NCBI RefSeq assembly: GCF_003626735.1
Contig: NZ_RBHX01000001.1
Location: 2,046,001 to 2,110,000, forward strand
DNA length: 64,000 nt
Direction: 5' to 3'
From: Microbacterium sp. CGR2
Lineage (GTDB): Bacteria > Actinomycetota > Actinomycetes > Actinomycetales > Microbacteriaceae
In this document: positions 21,910 through 31,532 of the stretch, one piece after another
Layout: each line of letters starts with the position of its first letter
Numbering within the stretch: the stretch's first letter is position 1
Notes under the pieces: model-generated
What the model saw: the letters and a program-made list of their open reading frames with translations, nothing else
Told to the model about the DNA's origin: nothing
The model's database searches: none
Translations under genes and position numbers: made by a program

Positions 21910-22796
21910 TACTTGACTGCTCCTGCCGTGATGCCGCGTGTGAGGGTGCGCTGGAAGATGAGGAAGAAGATGAGCGTGGGGATGATGCCGAGCAGCGCGG
22001 ACGCACTCGTGGTGGTGACGTCCATCAGCCGATCGCCCTGCAGCACGCTGATCGCGACGGGGACCGTCTGATTGGCGTTGGATGCGAGGAACGTCAGCGG
22101 GATGAGGAACTCGTTCCACGTCCAGATGAAGAAGAAGATGAGCAGCACCGACAGTGTCGGGCGGCTGATCGGGAAGATGACCCGCCACAGGATCTGCCAC
22201 CGGCTGGCTCCGTCGAGGGAGGCCGCTTCGAGGACCTCCTTCGGGAACGTTCCGTAGACCGACGAGAGCAGGTATGTGCCGAAGGCCGCCTGGACCACCG
22301 TGAACACGATGATCACCGACCACACGCTGTCGTACAGCCCGACCTCTTTGAACATGTAGTACAGCGGGTAGAGGAGCGCCTCCTGCGGCAGCAGGTTCGC
22401 CATCAGGAAGAGGAGCACGATCCAGCTGCGGCCCCGGATGCGGCCGATGCCGATCGCGAAGGCGTTGAGCATGGAGATCAGCACGGCGAGGACCGAGACG
22501 ATGCCGGCGATGAAGATCGAGTTCCAGACCTTCTCGGGGAAGTTGACGCGCTCCCAGAACTTGGTGATGCCGCCGAAGTCGAGGGTCTCGGGGAACGCCA
22601 GCGGGCCGGACGTCGCGTAGTCGACCGGCGACTTGAACGAGTTCACGAGCACCAGGTAGAAGGGCGCGATGACCAGCAGGGCACCGACGACGATGAGTGC
22701 CAGCAGCAGCCAGTCGATCGGCCGCTTCTTCGTCATGCCGCCGCGAGGCCGGGTCTTCGCCGGCTTCCCGGTCACGATCGCAGTGGTGGCGTTCAT
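21909..22796 (-). CDS. Carbohydrate ABC transporter permease (MalG/CUT1 type)
   Basis: 295-aa inner-membrane permease with six helices, first at ~28-48 (WLLLALIVVGALLVIAPFYL). The EAA loop near residue 185-205 reads EVLEAASLDGASRWQILWRVIFPISRP, the contact site for the shared ATPase. Start at the ATG that follows the partner permease with one-base overlap (TGATG). No ATPase gene is present in the operon; CUT1 systems in actinobacteria often use a shared MsiK ATPase coded elsewhere. Confidence 0.93.
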   Translation of the reverse strand: MNATTAIVTGKPAKTRPRGGMTKKRPIDWLLLALIVVGALLVIAPFYLVLVNSFKSPVDYATSGPLAFPETLDFGGITKFWERVNFPEKVWNSIFIAGIVSVLAVLISMLNAFAIGIGRIRGRSWIVLLFLMANLLPQEALLYPLYYMFKEVGLYDSVWSVIIVFTVVQAAFGTYLLSSVYGTFPKEVLEAASLDGASRWQILWRVIFPISRPTLSVLLIFFFIWTWNEFLIPLTFLASNANQTVPVAISVLQGDRLMDVTTTSASALLGIIPTLIFFLIFQRTLTRGITAGAVK

Positions 22797-23758
22797 CACA
22801 GACCCGCCCTTTCTTTCCGCTCGAGGGAGTTCTGCACGCGGATGAAGATGATGGACACGATGACCACGACGATGGTGAGCACGGTGGCGATCGTCGCCCC
22901 ATAACCCACGTTTCGCTTGGTGAAGAACTCTTGATACGCGTAGTAGGCGGGCACGAGGGTCGCGCCTGCGGGGCCACCGCGCGTGATGATGTAGACCGGA
23001 CCGAAGACCTTGAGGGCCGCGATCGTGCAGGTCAGGGTGACGACGAAGATCTCGGGGCGGATGATGCTCATCGTGATGGCGGAGAACCGCTGGAACCAGT
23101 TGGCGCCGTCGAGCTCCGCGGCCTCGTAGAGCTCCGGATCGACGCGCTGGAGGGCGGCCATGAACACGACCACGGGGTAGCCGAGCTGTACCCACACCAT
23201 GACGACCATGAGCACGATGAGGGCGGAGGGCATCTGACCCAGCCAGTCGTAGGGTGGGACGCCGAACCATCCGAGGATCTGATTGAGGGCTCCGTCGCCG
23301 CCGGGGCGCACGATCCATCCGATCACGATGCCCGCGACGGCGATCGGCAGGATCTGCGGCAGGTAGTACGTGGCGCGCAGGAAGCTGCCGACCTTGCCGC
23401 CGAACTTGCGACCGACGACGTCGAAGAGGAGCGCGGCGACGATGAGTCCGACGATCGTCGGGACGACGACCATCGCGAGGATCATCCACACCGAGTTGGT
23501 GAAAGACGTCCAGAAGTCGCTGTCGGTGAGGATCTTCTGCCAGTTCTCCAGCCCGATGAACTCCGGGCTTCGCACGCCACGCCATTTCGTGAACGTGAGG
23601 TACAGGTTCCAGACGAGCGGCACGATGACGATGACCAGCAGCAGGACGAAGCCGGGGAGCAGGTACAGCCAGTAGGCGCCCGTCCCACCGCTGCGCTGCG
23701 GAATCGAGGGCTGTTCGGGCGGCAGCTTCGTGCGGCCCGTGGTTGTGGCACGAGACAT
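22796..23758 (-). CDS. Carbohydrate ABC transporter permease (MalF/CUT1 type)
   Basis: 320-aa permease, six or more helices; the first is YWLYLLPGFVLLLVIVIVPL at ~30-50. The EAA motif is ELYEAAELDGANWFQRFSAI. The start chosen (MSRATTTGR) has AGGAGTTGAAC a few bases before it. It is preceded by the binding-protein gene after 55 bp and followed by the partner permease with a one-base overlap. Together they form the membrane channel of a CUT1 importer. Confidence 0.93.
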   Translation of the reverse strand: MSRATTTGRTKLPPEQPSIPQRSGGTGAYWLYLLPGFVLLLVIVIVPLVWNLYLTFTKWRGVRSPEFIGLENWQKILTDSDFWTSFTNSVWMILAMVVVPTIVGLIVAALLFDVVGRKFGGKVGSFLRATYYLPQILPIAVAGIVIGWIVRPGGDGALNQILGWFGVPPYDWLGQMPSALIVLMVVMVWVQLGYPVVVFMAALQRVDPELYEAAELDGANWFQRFSAITMSIIRPEIFVVTLTCTIAALKVFGPVYIITRGGPAGATLVPAYYAYQEFFTKRNVGYGATIATVLTIVVVIVSIIFIRVQNSLERKERAGL

Positions 23759-23813
23759 GTTCAACTCCAGGAGAGTGTGGGGGCGGCGCGGTCGGGCGCC
23801 GCCCCCACGGGGA

Positions 23814-25121
23814 TCAGCGGTATTCCGCGGTGCCTTCGTCGTACTGCTCACCGAGGTTGGTGTTCGTGGTCTTCACGTCCTGCACGCCGGTGACGAGACC
23901 CTGCAGTTCCTGGACGATCACGTCGTAGAACCCGGGAGCGGGCCAGTCGGGGTAGAACGACAATCCGTCTGCCTCGAGTACGCCGTTGAATGTCTCGATG
24001 AGTTCTGCGCTCTTCTCATCGGTGATGTCGGCAGTGTCGGCGGCGACCGGGAGGCCACCGTTGTTGCCGATGATCGCCTGGATCTCGGGGCGCATGGTGA
24101 TGTCGATGAACTCGTAGGCCAGGTCGGCGTTGGCGGCGTTCTCCGGAACGACCCAGAGATTGCCGGAGGAGCCCAGAGAGAGATCGGCACCCGGGAACGC
24201 GGCCATCGACCAGTCGAAGCCGGTGGCCTCGGTGACGAAGCGACCGAACCACCACGAGCCCGACACGAAGATCGGGGAGGTGCCGTTGATGAACGAGACA
24301 CCGGCGTCCTCTGCCTTCACCGACGACACGTCGGAGGCGATGTAGCCCTTGTCGACGTACTCCTTCAGCGTCTCGGTCGCTGCGGTGACCTCCGGTCCCT
24401 GCCAGTCGACCTCGTCCTTGTAGAGCTGGTAGTCATCGACGAAGCCGCGGTCGCCCTCCAGGAGCGCGAGCTGATACCAGAGCTGTCCGAGCGGGTACTC
24501 CGCACCAGCCTCGGCCAGGGGGGTGACGCCCTGGGCGACGAACGCGTCGAGGACCGCGACGAACTCCTCGTACGTCGTGGGGATCTCGAGGCCCGCTTCG
24601 GCGAACGCATCCTCGTTGTAGTAGACGCCGACGAACTCGCCGTAGTTCGGAACGCCGAACCAGGTGTCTCCGCCCATGACGCCGGCCTCGTCGTACTTCG
24701 CCGTGGTCTGCAGCGACGGTGCCAGCTTCTCGTCCCAGCCGTACTCCTCGACCGCGTCGGAGATGTCGGCGATGAGGCCGGTGGAGGCGAGGAAACCCGC
24801 GGTGGCGTTGCCCTTGTTGAACTCCATCAGGTCGGGAGCGGCATCGGTGTCGAGAACCTGGCTGGCGGTCTTCTGGATCTGCTCGAAGGACTTCTCCTCG
24901 AACTCGACCGTCGCGCCGGTCTCCTCTTCGAAGATCGTGATGGCTTCGGCCCATGCCTTGCCCATCGCGCTGTCGGCGCCCTCGTAGTGCCAGAGCTTCA
25001 GCGTCTCGCCGTCGCCGCCGTCATCGCCGGAGCCGGCGGTGCAGCCGCTCAGGGCGACCCCGGTCGCGGTGAGCGCGGCCATCGCGACCAGCGCTTTCGT
25101 TCTGCGGGTGTTGCGTGCCAT
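23814..25121 (-). CDS. Extracellular sugar-binding lipoprotein
   Basis: 435-aa solute-binding protein of a CUT1 importer. The lipoprotein signal peptide MARNTRRTKALVAMAALTAT ends in the lipobox VALSGC, so Cys26 would be lipidated outside the membrane. LKLWHYEGADSAMGKAW and VEFEEKSFEQIQ are typical of family 1 binding proteins. The start follows GAAAGGAG. The promoter region carries TTGACT (25221-25226) and a LacI-type operator at 25197-25210 where the -10 should be, so expression is likely repressed by the upstream LacI protein. Confidence 0.94.
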   Translation of the reverse strand: MARNTRRTKALVAMAALTATGVALSGCTAGSGDDGGDGETLKLWHYEGADSAMGKAWAEAITIFEEETGATVEFEEKSFEQIQKTASQVLDTDAAPDLMEFNKGNATAGFLASTGLIADISDAVEEYGWDEKLAPSLQTTAKYDEAGVMGGDTWFGVPNYGEFVGVYYNEDAFAEAGLEIPTTYEEFVAVLDAFVAQGVTPLAEAGAEYPLGQLWYQLALLEGDRGFVDDYQLYKDEVDWQGPEVTAATETLKEYVDKGYIASDVSSVKAEDAGVSFINGTSPIFVSGSWWFGRFVTEATGFDWSMAAFPGADLSLGSSGNLWVVPENAANADLAYEFIDITMRPEIQAIIGNNGGLPVAADTADITDEKSAELIETFNGVLEADGLSFYPDWPAPGFYDVIVQELQGLVTGVQDVKTTNTNLGEQYDEGTAEYR

Positions 25122-25196
25122 CGTCGGCACTCCTTTCTCGTTGGCCACAGGGGCCGGACACTTCACTGGGTCAGGTTGTTCAGTTGTGGGTGTGCA

Positions 25197-25226
25197 TCGA
25201 AGCGTTTCGACAATCGCGACAGTCAA
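25197..25226 (-). promoter_or_regulatory. LacI-family operator and -35 box of the sugar operon
   Basis: TCGAAGCGTTTCGA (25197-25210) is an imperfect palindrome with a central CG, the form bound by LacI/GalR repressors. It overlaps the -10 position of a minus-strand promoter whose -35 TTGACT is at 25221-25226. A near-identical copy lies at 26288-26301 before the lacI gene. Confidence 0.75.
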
Positions 25227-25243
25227 GCCGCGCGTGCCGGTTG

Positions 25244-26257
25244 TCAGTGCCGAGGTGGCGCGACCGATCCGACGGCGTGATATTCGGGCGGAATGAGGTG
25301 GATCCGGGGGGACACGTTCGACTCTTCGAGGTGTCGCACCGCGAGGTCGACCGCGAGTTCGCAGGACTGCTGCGGGATCAGCGGGATGGTGTCGACGGGA
25401 ACGGGCAGCGACGACGTGTCGAAGGAGGCCGCGGCGGAGACCACGGAGACGTCTTCGCCGACTCGCAGGTCCTGCTCGCCGAGGATCGCCAGGAGCGTCT
25501 CGTGCACGTCATTGGCGGCATGCACGATGAACGCCCGGTCCCCTCGGGCGAGCGCGGCCTCTGCTGCGGCGCGCACAGCTCCGGTATCCGTGGTGGCTGT
25601 CCCGGTCGTGGCCATCTGGAGAGTCACTCCTCGCTCGGCCGCGCGCTCCTGCGCGCCGTGCAGCAAGCGTCGGGGGAAGTTCGACTTCCGGTACGAGACC
25701 TCGGTCTGTCCGAGCAGCGTGATGCGGGTGTGGCCGGCATCCGCCAGTGCGTCGACGGCGAGGTGGCCGGCGGCATCGAAGTCGAGGTCGACGCAGGTGA
25801 GGTCCGTCTGATCGTCCGGAACGCCGATGAAGACGGTCGGTGTGCGCACGGCTCGCGCGATGGCGACACGCTCGTCATCCGGCGCGACGTCGAGAACCAG
25901 TATCGCGTCGACGAGATTGCTCGCCGCCACGCGGTTCATGCCTTCCGAGGCCTGTTCGTCGGTCAGGAGGAGTATGTCGTACCCGCGTCGGCGTGCTGCC
26001 ACCGCGGTGGCCAGGACGAAGGCCATGTGCGTGGGGGCGTGGGTGTCGGCGCGCAGCGGCTCGGTGAGAGCGAAGATGTGGGTGCGCCGACCCGCCAGCA
26101 TCCGCGCGCCGGCATCCGGTTCATAGCCGAGGGAGCGCGCCGCATGTTCGATCCGGAGGCGCGTCTTCTCGGAGACCGGGCGCTTGCCGCTGAGGGCGTA
26201 CGAGACGGTGCTGATCGACACGCCGGCGGCCTTGGCCACCTCATGGATCGTCGTCAT
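25244..26257 (-). CDS. LacI family transcriptional regulator
   Basis: 337-aa repressor. The N-terminal HTH and hinge (TTIHEVAKAAGVSISTVSYALSG, KTRLRIEHAARSLGYEPD) are textbook LacI; the rest is a periplasmic-binding-like sensor domain ending near residue 325. The start ATG puts MTTIHEVAKAAG at the N-terminus, as in the family. The gene lies directly upstream of the sugar operon on the same strand. Matching operators before itself and before the binding-protein gene point to autoregulation and local control, with release by a sugar from the transported oligosaccharide (inference). Confidence 0.94.
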   Translation of the reverse strand: MTTIHEVAKAAGVSISTVSYALSGKRPVSEKTRLRIEHAARSLGYEPDAGARMLAGRRTHIFALTEPLRADTHAPTHMAFVLATAVAARRRGYDILLLTDEQASEGMNRVAASNLVDAILVLDVAPDDERVAIARAVRTPTVFIGVPDDQTDLTCVDLDFDAAGHLAVDALADAGHTRITLLGQTEVSYRKSNFPRRLLHGAQERAAERGVTLQMATTGTATTDTGAVRAAAEAALARGDRAFIVHAANDVHETLLAILGEQDLRVGEDVSVVSAAASFDTSSLPVPVDTIPLIPQQSCELAVDLAVRHLEESNVSPRIHLIPPEYHAVGSVAPPRH

Positions 26258-26287
26258 CGTGACTCCATCGTCATCTGCGGGTTGTCG

Positions 26288-26301
26288 TCGAAGCGTTTCG
26301 C
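26288..26301 (-). promoter_or_regulatory. LacI-family operator before lacI gene
   Basis: TCGAAGCGTTTCGC, differing by one base from the operator at 25197. It lies 31 bp before the lacI start and just downstream of the predicted transcription start, where bound repressor would block its own gene. Confidence 0.7.
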
Positions 26302-26317
26302 CAACGCCTCTGCAGCG

Positions 26318-26347
26318 ATGATACGCACGCCCCAGGCGGGAACGCAA
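26318..26347 (-). promoter_or_regulatory. Predicted promoter of lacI
   Basis: On the minus strand TTGCGT (26347-26342), an 18-bp spacer and TATCAT (26323-26318). Spacing and sequence fit a housekeeping sigma promoter. The predicted start is about 50 bp before the lacI ATG. Confidence 0.5.
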
Positions 26348-26389
26348 GCTTTTTGTGGTCGCTCGCAACATATTGGCGACCGCGCTCGC

Positions 26390-26403
26390 TGGGAGCGCTC
26401 CCG
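26390..26403. promoter_or_regulatory. CebR-type operator box
   Basis: TGGGAGCGCTCCCG contains the perfect palindrome GGGAGCGCTCCC and matches 13 of 14 bases of the box bound by CebR, the cellobiose repressor of Streptomyces (TGGGAGCGCTCCCA). It lies about 45 bp upstream of the predicted lacI -35. It is unlike the two local operators, so a different LacI-family protein may add control. Confidence 0.55.
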
Positions 26404-26413
26404 GGCGCGGGCG

Positions 26414-26464
26414 AAAAAAGGCGACGGAGTCTCGATGGGGGAGGGGATTCGAGACCCCGCCGCC
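26414..26464 (-). terminator. Intrinsic terminator of the acetyltransferase gene
   Basis: A minus-strand RNA stem of 16 pairs (26464-26449 with 26435-26420), two of them G-U, closes a 13-nt loop and is followed at once by six U. It begins 3 bp after the acetyltransferase stop. This is the clearest rho-independent terminator in the window. Confidence 0.93.
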
Positions 26465-26467
26465 GGT

Positions 26468-26926
26468 CTATGGGGTGACGCGGATCTCCGCGATGACCTC
26501 GCCGTAGGCCGTCTCGCCGACTGGAGTGAAACCGACCCGGTGGAAGAACGTCTCGGGTCCGTCGTCGCCCGATTCGTAGATCACGTTGACGTGCTCCATG
26601 CCCCGTGCGCGGGCCTCTTCGATCAGAGCTTCCATCGCAAAGCGGCCCACGCCGCGACCCTGGTCGTCGGCATCGACGTTGATGCGCCAGAGCACGGAAC
26701 GGAAGTGCTCTTCCGGCGCCTCGTCATCGAAGTTGGCGCTGACGAACCCGACGACCTCGTCGCCGTCGAGGATCACCCGCTGCCAGGACGTCTGCGGGTT
26801 GATCACCGTCGCCGCGATCCCGTAGGAGACCGGAGCGAGGAACTGTTCCTGTCCGGGCTTGAGCGACAGGTTGTTCACAGCGACGATCGTCGCAGCGGAG
26901 AGTTCGACCATGCGCAGTTCGGACAT
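26468..26926 (-). CDS. GNAT family N-acetyltransferase
   Basis: 152-aa acyl-CoA-dependent acetyltransferase. The acetyl-CoA loop is DADDQGRGVGRFAMEALIEE (family pattern Q-x-x-G-x-G/A), after a beta-strand LWRINV. It resembles spermidine/amine acetyltransferase-like GNATs (substrate unknown). Two starts are possible, MSEL at 26926 and MVEL at 26911. It is a single-gene unit with its own strong terminator, divergent from icd. Confidence 0.88.
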   Translation of the reverse strand: MSELRMVELSAATIVAVNNLSLKPGQEQFLAPVSYGIAATVINPQTSWQRVILDGDEVVGFVSANFDDEAPEEHFRSVLWRINVDADDQGRGVGRFAMEALIEEARARGMEHVNVIYESGDDGPETFFHRVGFTPVGETAYGEVIAEIRVTP

Positions 26927-27101
26927 GGTCCCAGGCTAACGCCTCGCACGCGGAGGTACACGTTCCGGCAGAACTTTTCACCGCGGACCGTCACACGGCC
27001 GCCTCGGCACGTCGTGGTGACCGGCCCCGGGCCGCAGCGCGAGGGCCGCTCAGGTATCTTGGTATCGAGACAAATACGACTCGTGAACGGAGAACCTCCC
27101 G

Positions 27102-29321
<2,220 letters not shown>

Positions 29322-29332
29322 TCAGCGACACG

Positions 29333-29368
29333 CGAAGGGGGCGGATGCTTCGGCATCCGCCCCCTTCG
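29333..29368 (+). terminator. Terminator hairpin after icd
   Basis: Perfect 16-bp stem (29333-29348 with 29353-29368) closed by a TTCG tetraloop flanked by C and G, the extra-stable form. It lies 11 bp after the icd stop. The tail is TCGTCGTC rather than a T-run. Confidence 0.8.
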
Positions 29369-29465
29369 TCGTCTCCTCGGCACGGAGCCTCTCGGTCGTT
29401 GAGCGACACGTCGACTCGCACGCCGCTCAGCGGAGATCTCCGCGAGCTGAAACGCCCCGCATGCC

Positions 29466-30962
29466 TCAGTTGTAGACGGCAACCTCGACGCCGACGGGCG
29501 ACCAGTCGTAGACGTACTTGGCCATGTCGATCGGCAGGTTCACGCACCCGTGGCTCATCGGGGTGCCGTAGTTGCTGTGCCAGTAGGTGCCGTGGAAGCC
29601 GATGTTCGTGGTGAACCAGGTGATCCATGGCACATCTTCGGTGCAGTAGGGCGCACCTTCGTAGCAGCCCATGTCCTGCATGTCGGTGTGCGCGAAGACC
29701 TTGAAGTTCCCGGTGGGTGTCGGGGTGCCGGGGAGCCCGGTGGAGACAGCCCAGGAGTTCACGACCTCGTTGTTCTCGAACAGGTAGGCGCGCTGGGATC
29801 CGAGGTCGATCTCGATCTTGCGGAACAGATTCACCGTCTCGAAGGGCGTCTCCGAAACCGGAACAGCGAAGACGCCGTCGCCCGCGGCGAGCTGCTGAGC
29901 GAACTCGTCAGCCACGCCGGACGTGTCGCCGACGGCGCGGCCGGTGACGCCGGCCTGTTCCGTGCGCAGAACGGTGCCGGCGGAGTCGACGATGTTCTTG
30001 GCGGTGACCGGTGCGCGGTCGACGGCACCGGGGAGAGCGTCGACGGTGCCCTGGATGGCCTGCGGATCGGCCTCGATGCGCAACTGGCCGCCGTCGTTGA
30101 CGATGGTGAGCCAGCTCGCGGCCACTGCAGGGGCGATGGGGACGACGCGCTCTTCGCCGACGTAGAAGCCGATGTTGCCGAGCATCGTGTTGACCGCCGC
30201 CACGGTGGCGGCGGCATCTTCGTCCGACACAGCGGCCGGAGCTTCGGCAGGGGCACCGGAGAACTCGAGTGTCTTCTCGCCGTCGGCGACCGCCTCGGTG
30301 AAGGCGGCGTTGAGCGCGACCACGTCGATCCCTGTGCCTGCCTCAGCCGGCGTGGCGACGTAGGTGGCCTTGGCGGTGTCGAAGACGACTCCGGCATCGA
30401 CCGGGTCGGAGAAGCTGGTCGGCACAGCGTCGCGGAGAGCGGCTGTCGCCTTGTCGACGTCGAGCGTGATGTCGGCGGCGACCGGCTCGCCCATCCAGGC
30501 GCCGAGGTTCCACATCGGGTCCGAGGCGAAGGCCTCGTCGGCGAGGGCCGACGCGTCGAGCGTGGCGCCGAGATCGGATCCGGTGAGGACGGTGCCGTCG
30601 CCTTCGCCCGTCAAGACGACCTCGGTCTCGGCGAGGTGCGCGCTGATGGCCTCTGCTGCCGCTCCAGGGGTCAGCCAGCCCACCGGGATGCCGGCGACGG
30701 TGGTGCCGGGAGCGATGAGGATGGTAGACGCTGCACCGGCGCCGAGGGCGAGCACGCCGACGCCGAGGCCGATCCACAAGCCCAGGCGACGCTTCTTCGG
30801 TGCGGGCTCGATGGGTGCCCAGGCGAGCGGCTGCTCGCCGGTGGTCGGCGGCATGGAGTCGGGGCCGGCACCGGACGGGGTCAGCACCGCGGTGGATGCG
30901 TCATCACCGTGTGCCTCATCTGCAGCGCCGCGCGCTGCGATCAGATCAGTCACGAACTTCAC
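29466..30962 (-). CDS. L,D-transpeptidase with YkuD domain
   Basis: 498-aa envelope enzyme that makes 3-3 peptidoglycan cross-links or attaches proteins. Residues 1-57 are cytoplasmic and include KKRR; one membrane anchor follows at ~60-85 (LGLWIGLGVGVLALGAGAAS). Two repeated peptidoglycan-binding-type domains fill ~90-350. The C-terminal YkuD domain carries FHGTYWHSNYGTPMSHGCVN, with catalytic Cys473 in SHGC. Start is GTG; a second GTG three codons on is possible. It lies after ridA on the same strand with a 96-bp gap and converges with icd. Confidence 0.94.
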   Translation of the reverse strand: MKFVTDLIAARGAADEAHGDDASTAVLTPSGAGPDSMPPTTGEQPLAWAPIEPAPKKRRLGLWIGLGVGVLALGAGAASTILIAPGTTVAGIPVGWLTPGAAAEAISAHLAETEVVLTGEGDGTVLTGSDLGATLDASALADEAFASDPMWNLGAWMGEPVAADITLDVDKATAALRDAVPTSFSDPVDAGVVFDTAKATYVATPAEAGTGIDVVALNAAFTEAVADGEKTLEFSGAPAEAPAAVSDEDAAATVAAVNTMLGNIGFYVGEERVVPIAPAVAASWLTIVNDGGQLRIEADPQAIQGTVDALPGAVDRAPVTAKNIVDSAGTVLRTEQAGVTGRAVGDTSGVADEFAQQLAAGDGVFAVPVSETPFETVNLFRKIEIDLGSQRAYLFENNEVVNSWAVSTGLPGTPTPTGNFKVFAHTDMQDMGCYEGAPYCTEDVPWITWFTTNIGFHGTYWHSNYGTPMSHGCVNLPIDMAKYVYDWSPVGVEVAVYN

Positions 30963-31058
30963 CCCCCGGTTCTCAACGTGCTCTCACACCATGGTACGGG
31001 ATGGGAGATAACAGGAAGGCAACGGTCCTGGCGAATCGACACGCCGCGGATCGGGTGA

Positions 31059-31463
31059 TCAGTCGATGACGGCGAGCCCGTCGATCTCGACGAGCATCTC
31101 TTCGCGGGGAAGCCCGGTGAAGACCGTGGTGCGGGAAGGCAGCACGCCGCTCGTCGTGTGCGCGTTCACGAAGGCGCCATAGGCGTCGTTCATGATCGGG
31201 AAGTCCTCACGCTTGGTCAGGTACACGCGAAGCATCACCACGTCGTCGAACGTCGCTCCGGATGCCTCGACGATCGCCTTCACGTTCTCCAGAGTGCGGG
31301 TGGTCTGCGCGGCGACATCGCCCGGGAACAGGTATTCATTGGTCTCGGGGTCGACGGGCCCCTGGCCGGAGACCTGCACGATCGGGCCCTTGCGGACACC
31401 CTGCGAGAAGGTGTGGGCGGGGGCGGGAGCGGCATCGGTGGAAACACGGGTCTTCGCGGTCAT
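31059..31463 (-). CDS. ridA: RidA family reactive enamine/imine deaminase
   Basis: 134-aa Rid protein that hydrolyses reactive 2-aminoacrylate-like intermediates made by PLP enzymes. Typical features are FSQGVRKGPIVQVSGQGPVDP, TRTLENVKAIVEASGAT and the substrate Arg in LPSRTTVFTGLP, ending EIDGLAV. It is divergent from the D-aminoacylase/GH20 fusion gene with 69 bp between. RidA genes often travel with D-amino-acid deacylase and deaminase genes, which supports D-amino acids as the common theme here (inference). A possible -10 TAGGCT only 6 bp before the ATG suggests a leaderless transcript. Confidence 0.92.
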   Translation of the reverse strand: MTAKTRVSTDAAPAPAHTFSQGVRKGPIVQVSGQGPVDPETNEYLFPGDVAAQTTRTLENVKAIVEASGATFDDVVMLRVYLTKREDFPIMNDAYGAFVNAHTTSGVLPSRTTVFTGLPREEMLVEIDGLAVID

Positions 31464-31481
31464 GTCTCCAGCCTAGTAGCG

Positions 31482-31501
31482 TTGTTAGATGCCTCTACAA
31501 A
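31482..31501. promoter_or_regulatory. Possible ROK-type operator between ridA and fusion gene
   Basis: TTGTTAG, 5 bp, then TCTACAAA. It shares TTGTTnG and TCTACnAA at the same spacing with the palindrome at 34860-34884 in front of the ROK repressor gene. It would let one repressor control ridA, the fusion and itself. The match is partial. Confidence 0.35.
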
Positions 31502-31532
31502 TTCCTCGGTCCGAGATCCGACCGGTCGCGAC

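Noticed and set aside
21910..22977. Long N-terminal extension of the alpha-xylosidase frame
   Set aside because: It is a shadow of the permease gene; homology to YicI begins exactly at 21909.
29393..29406. Third full copy of the REP-like repeat
   Set aside because: Only 14 bases match before the sequence diverges; kept as a fragment, not annotated as a copy.
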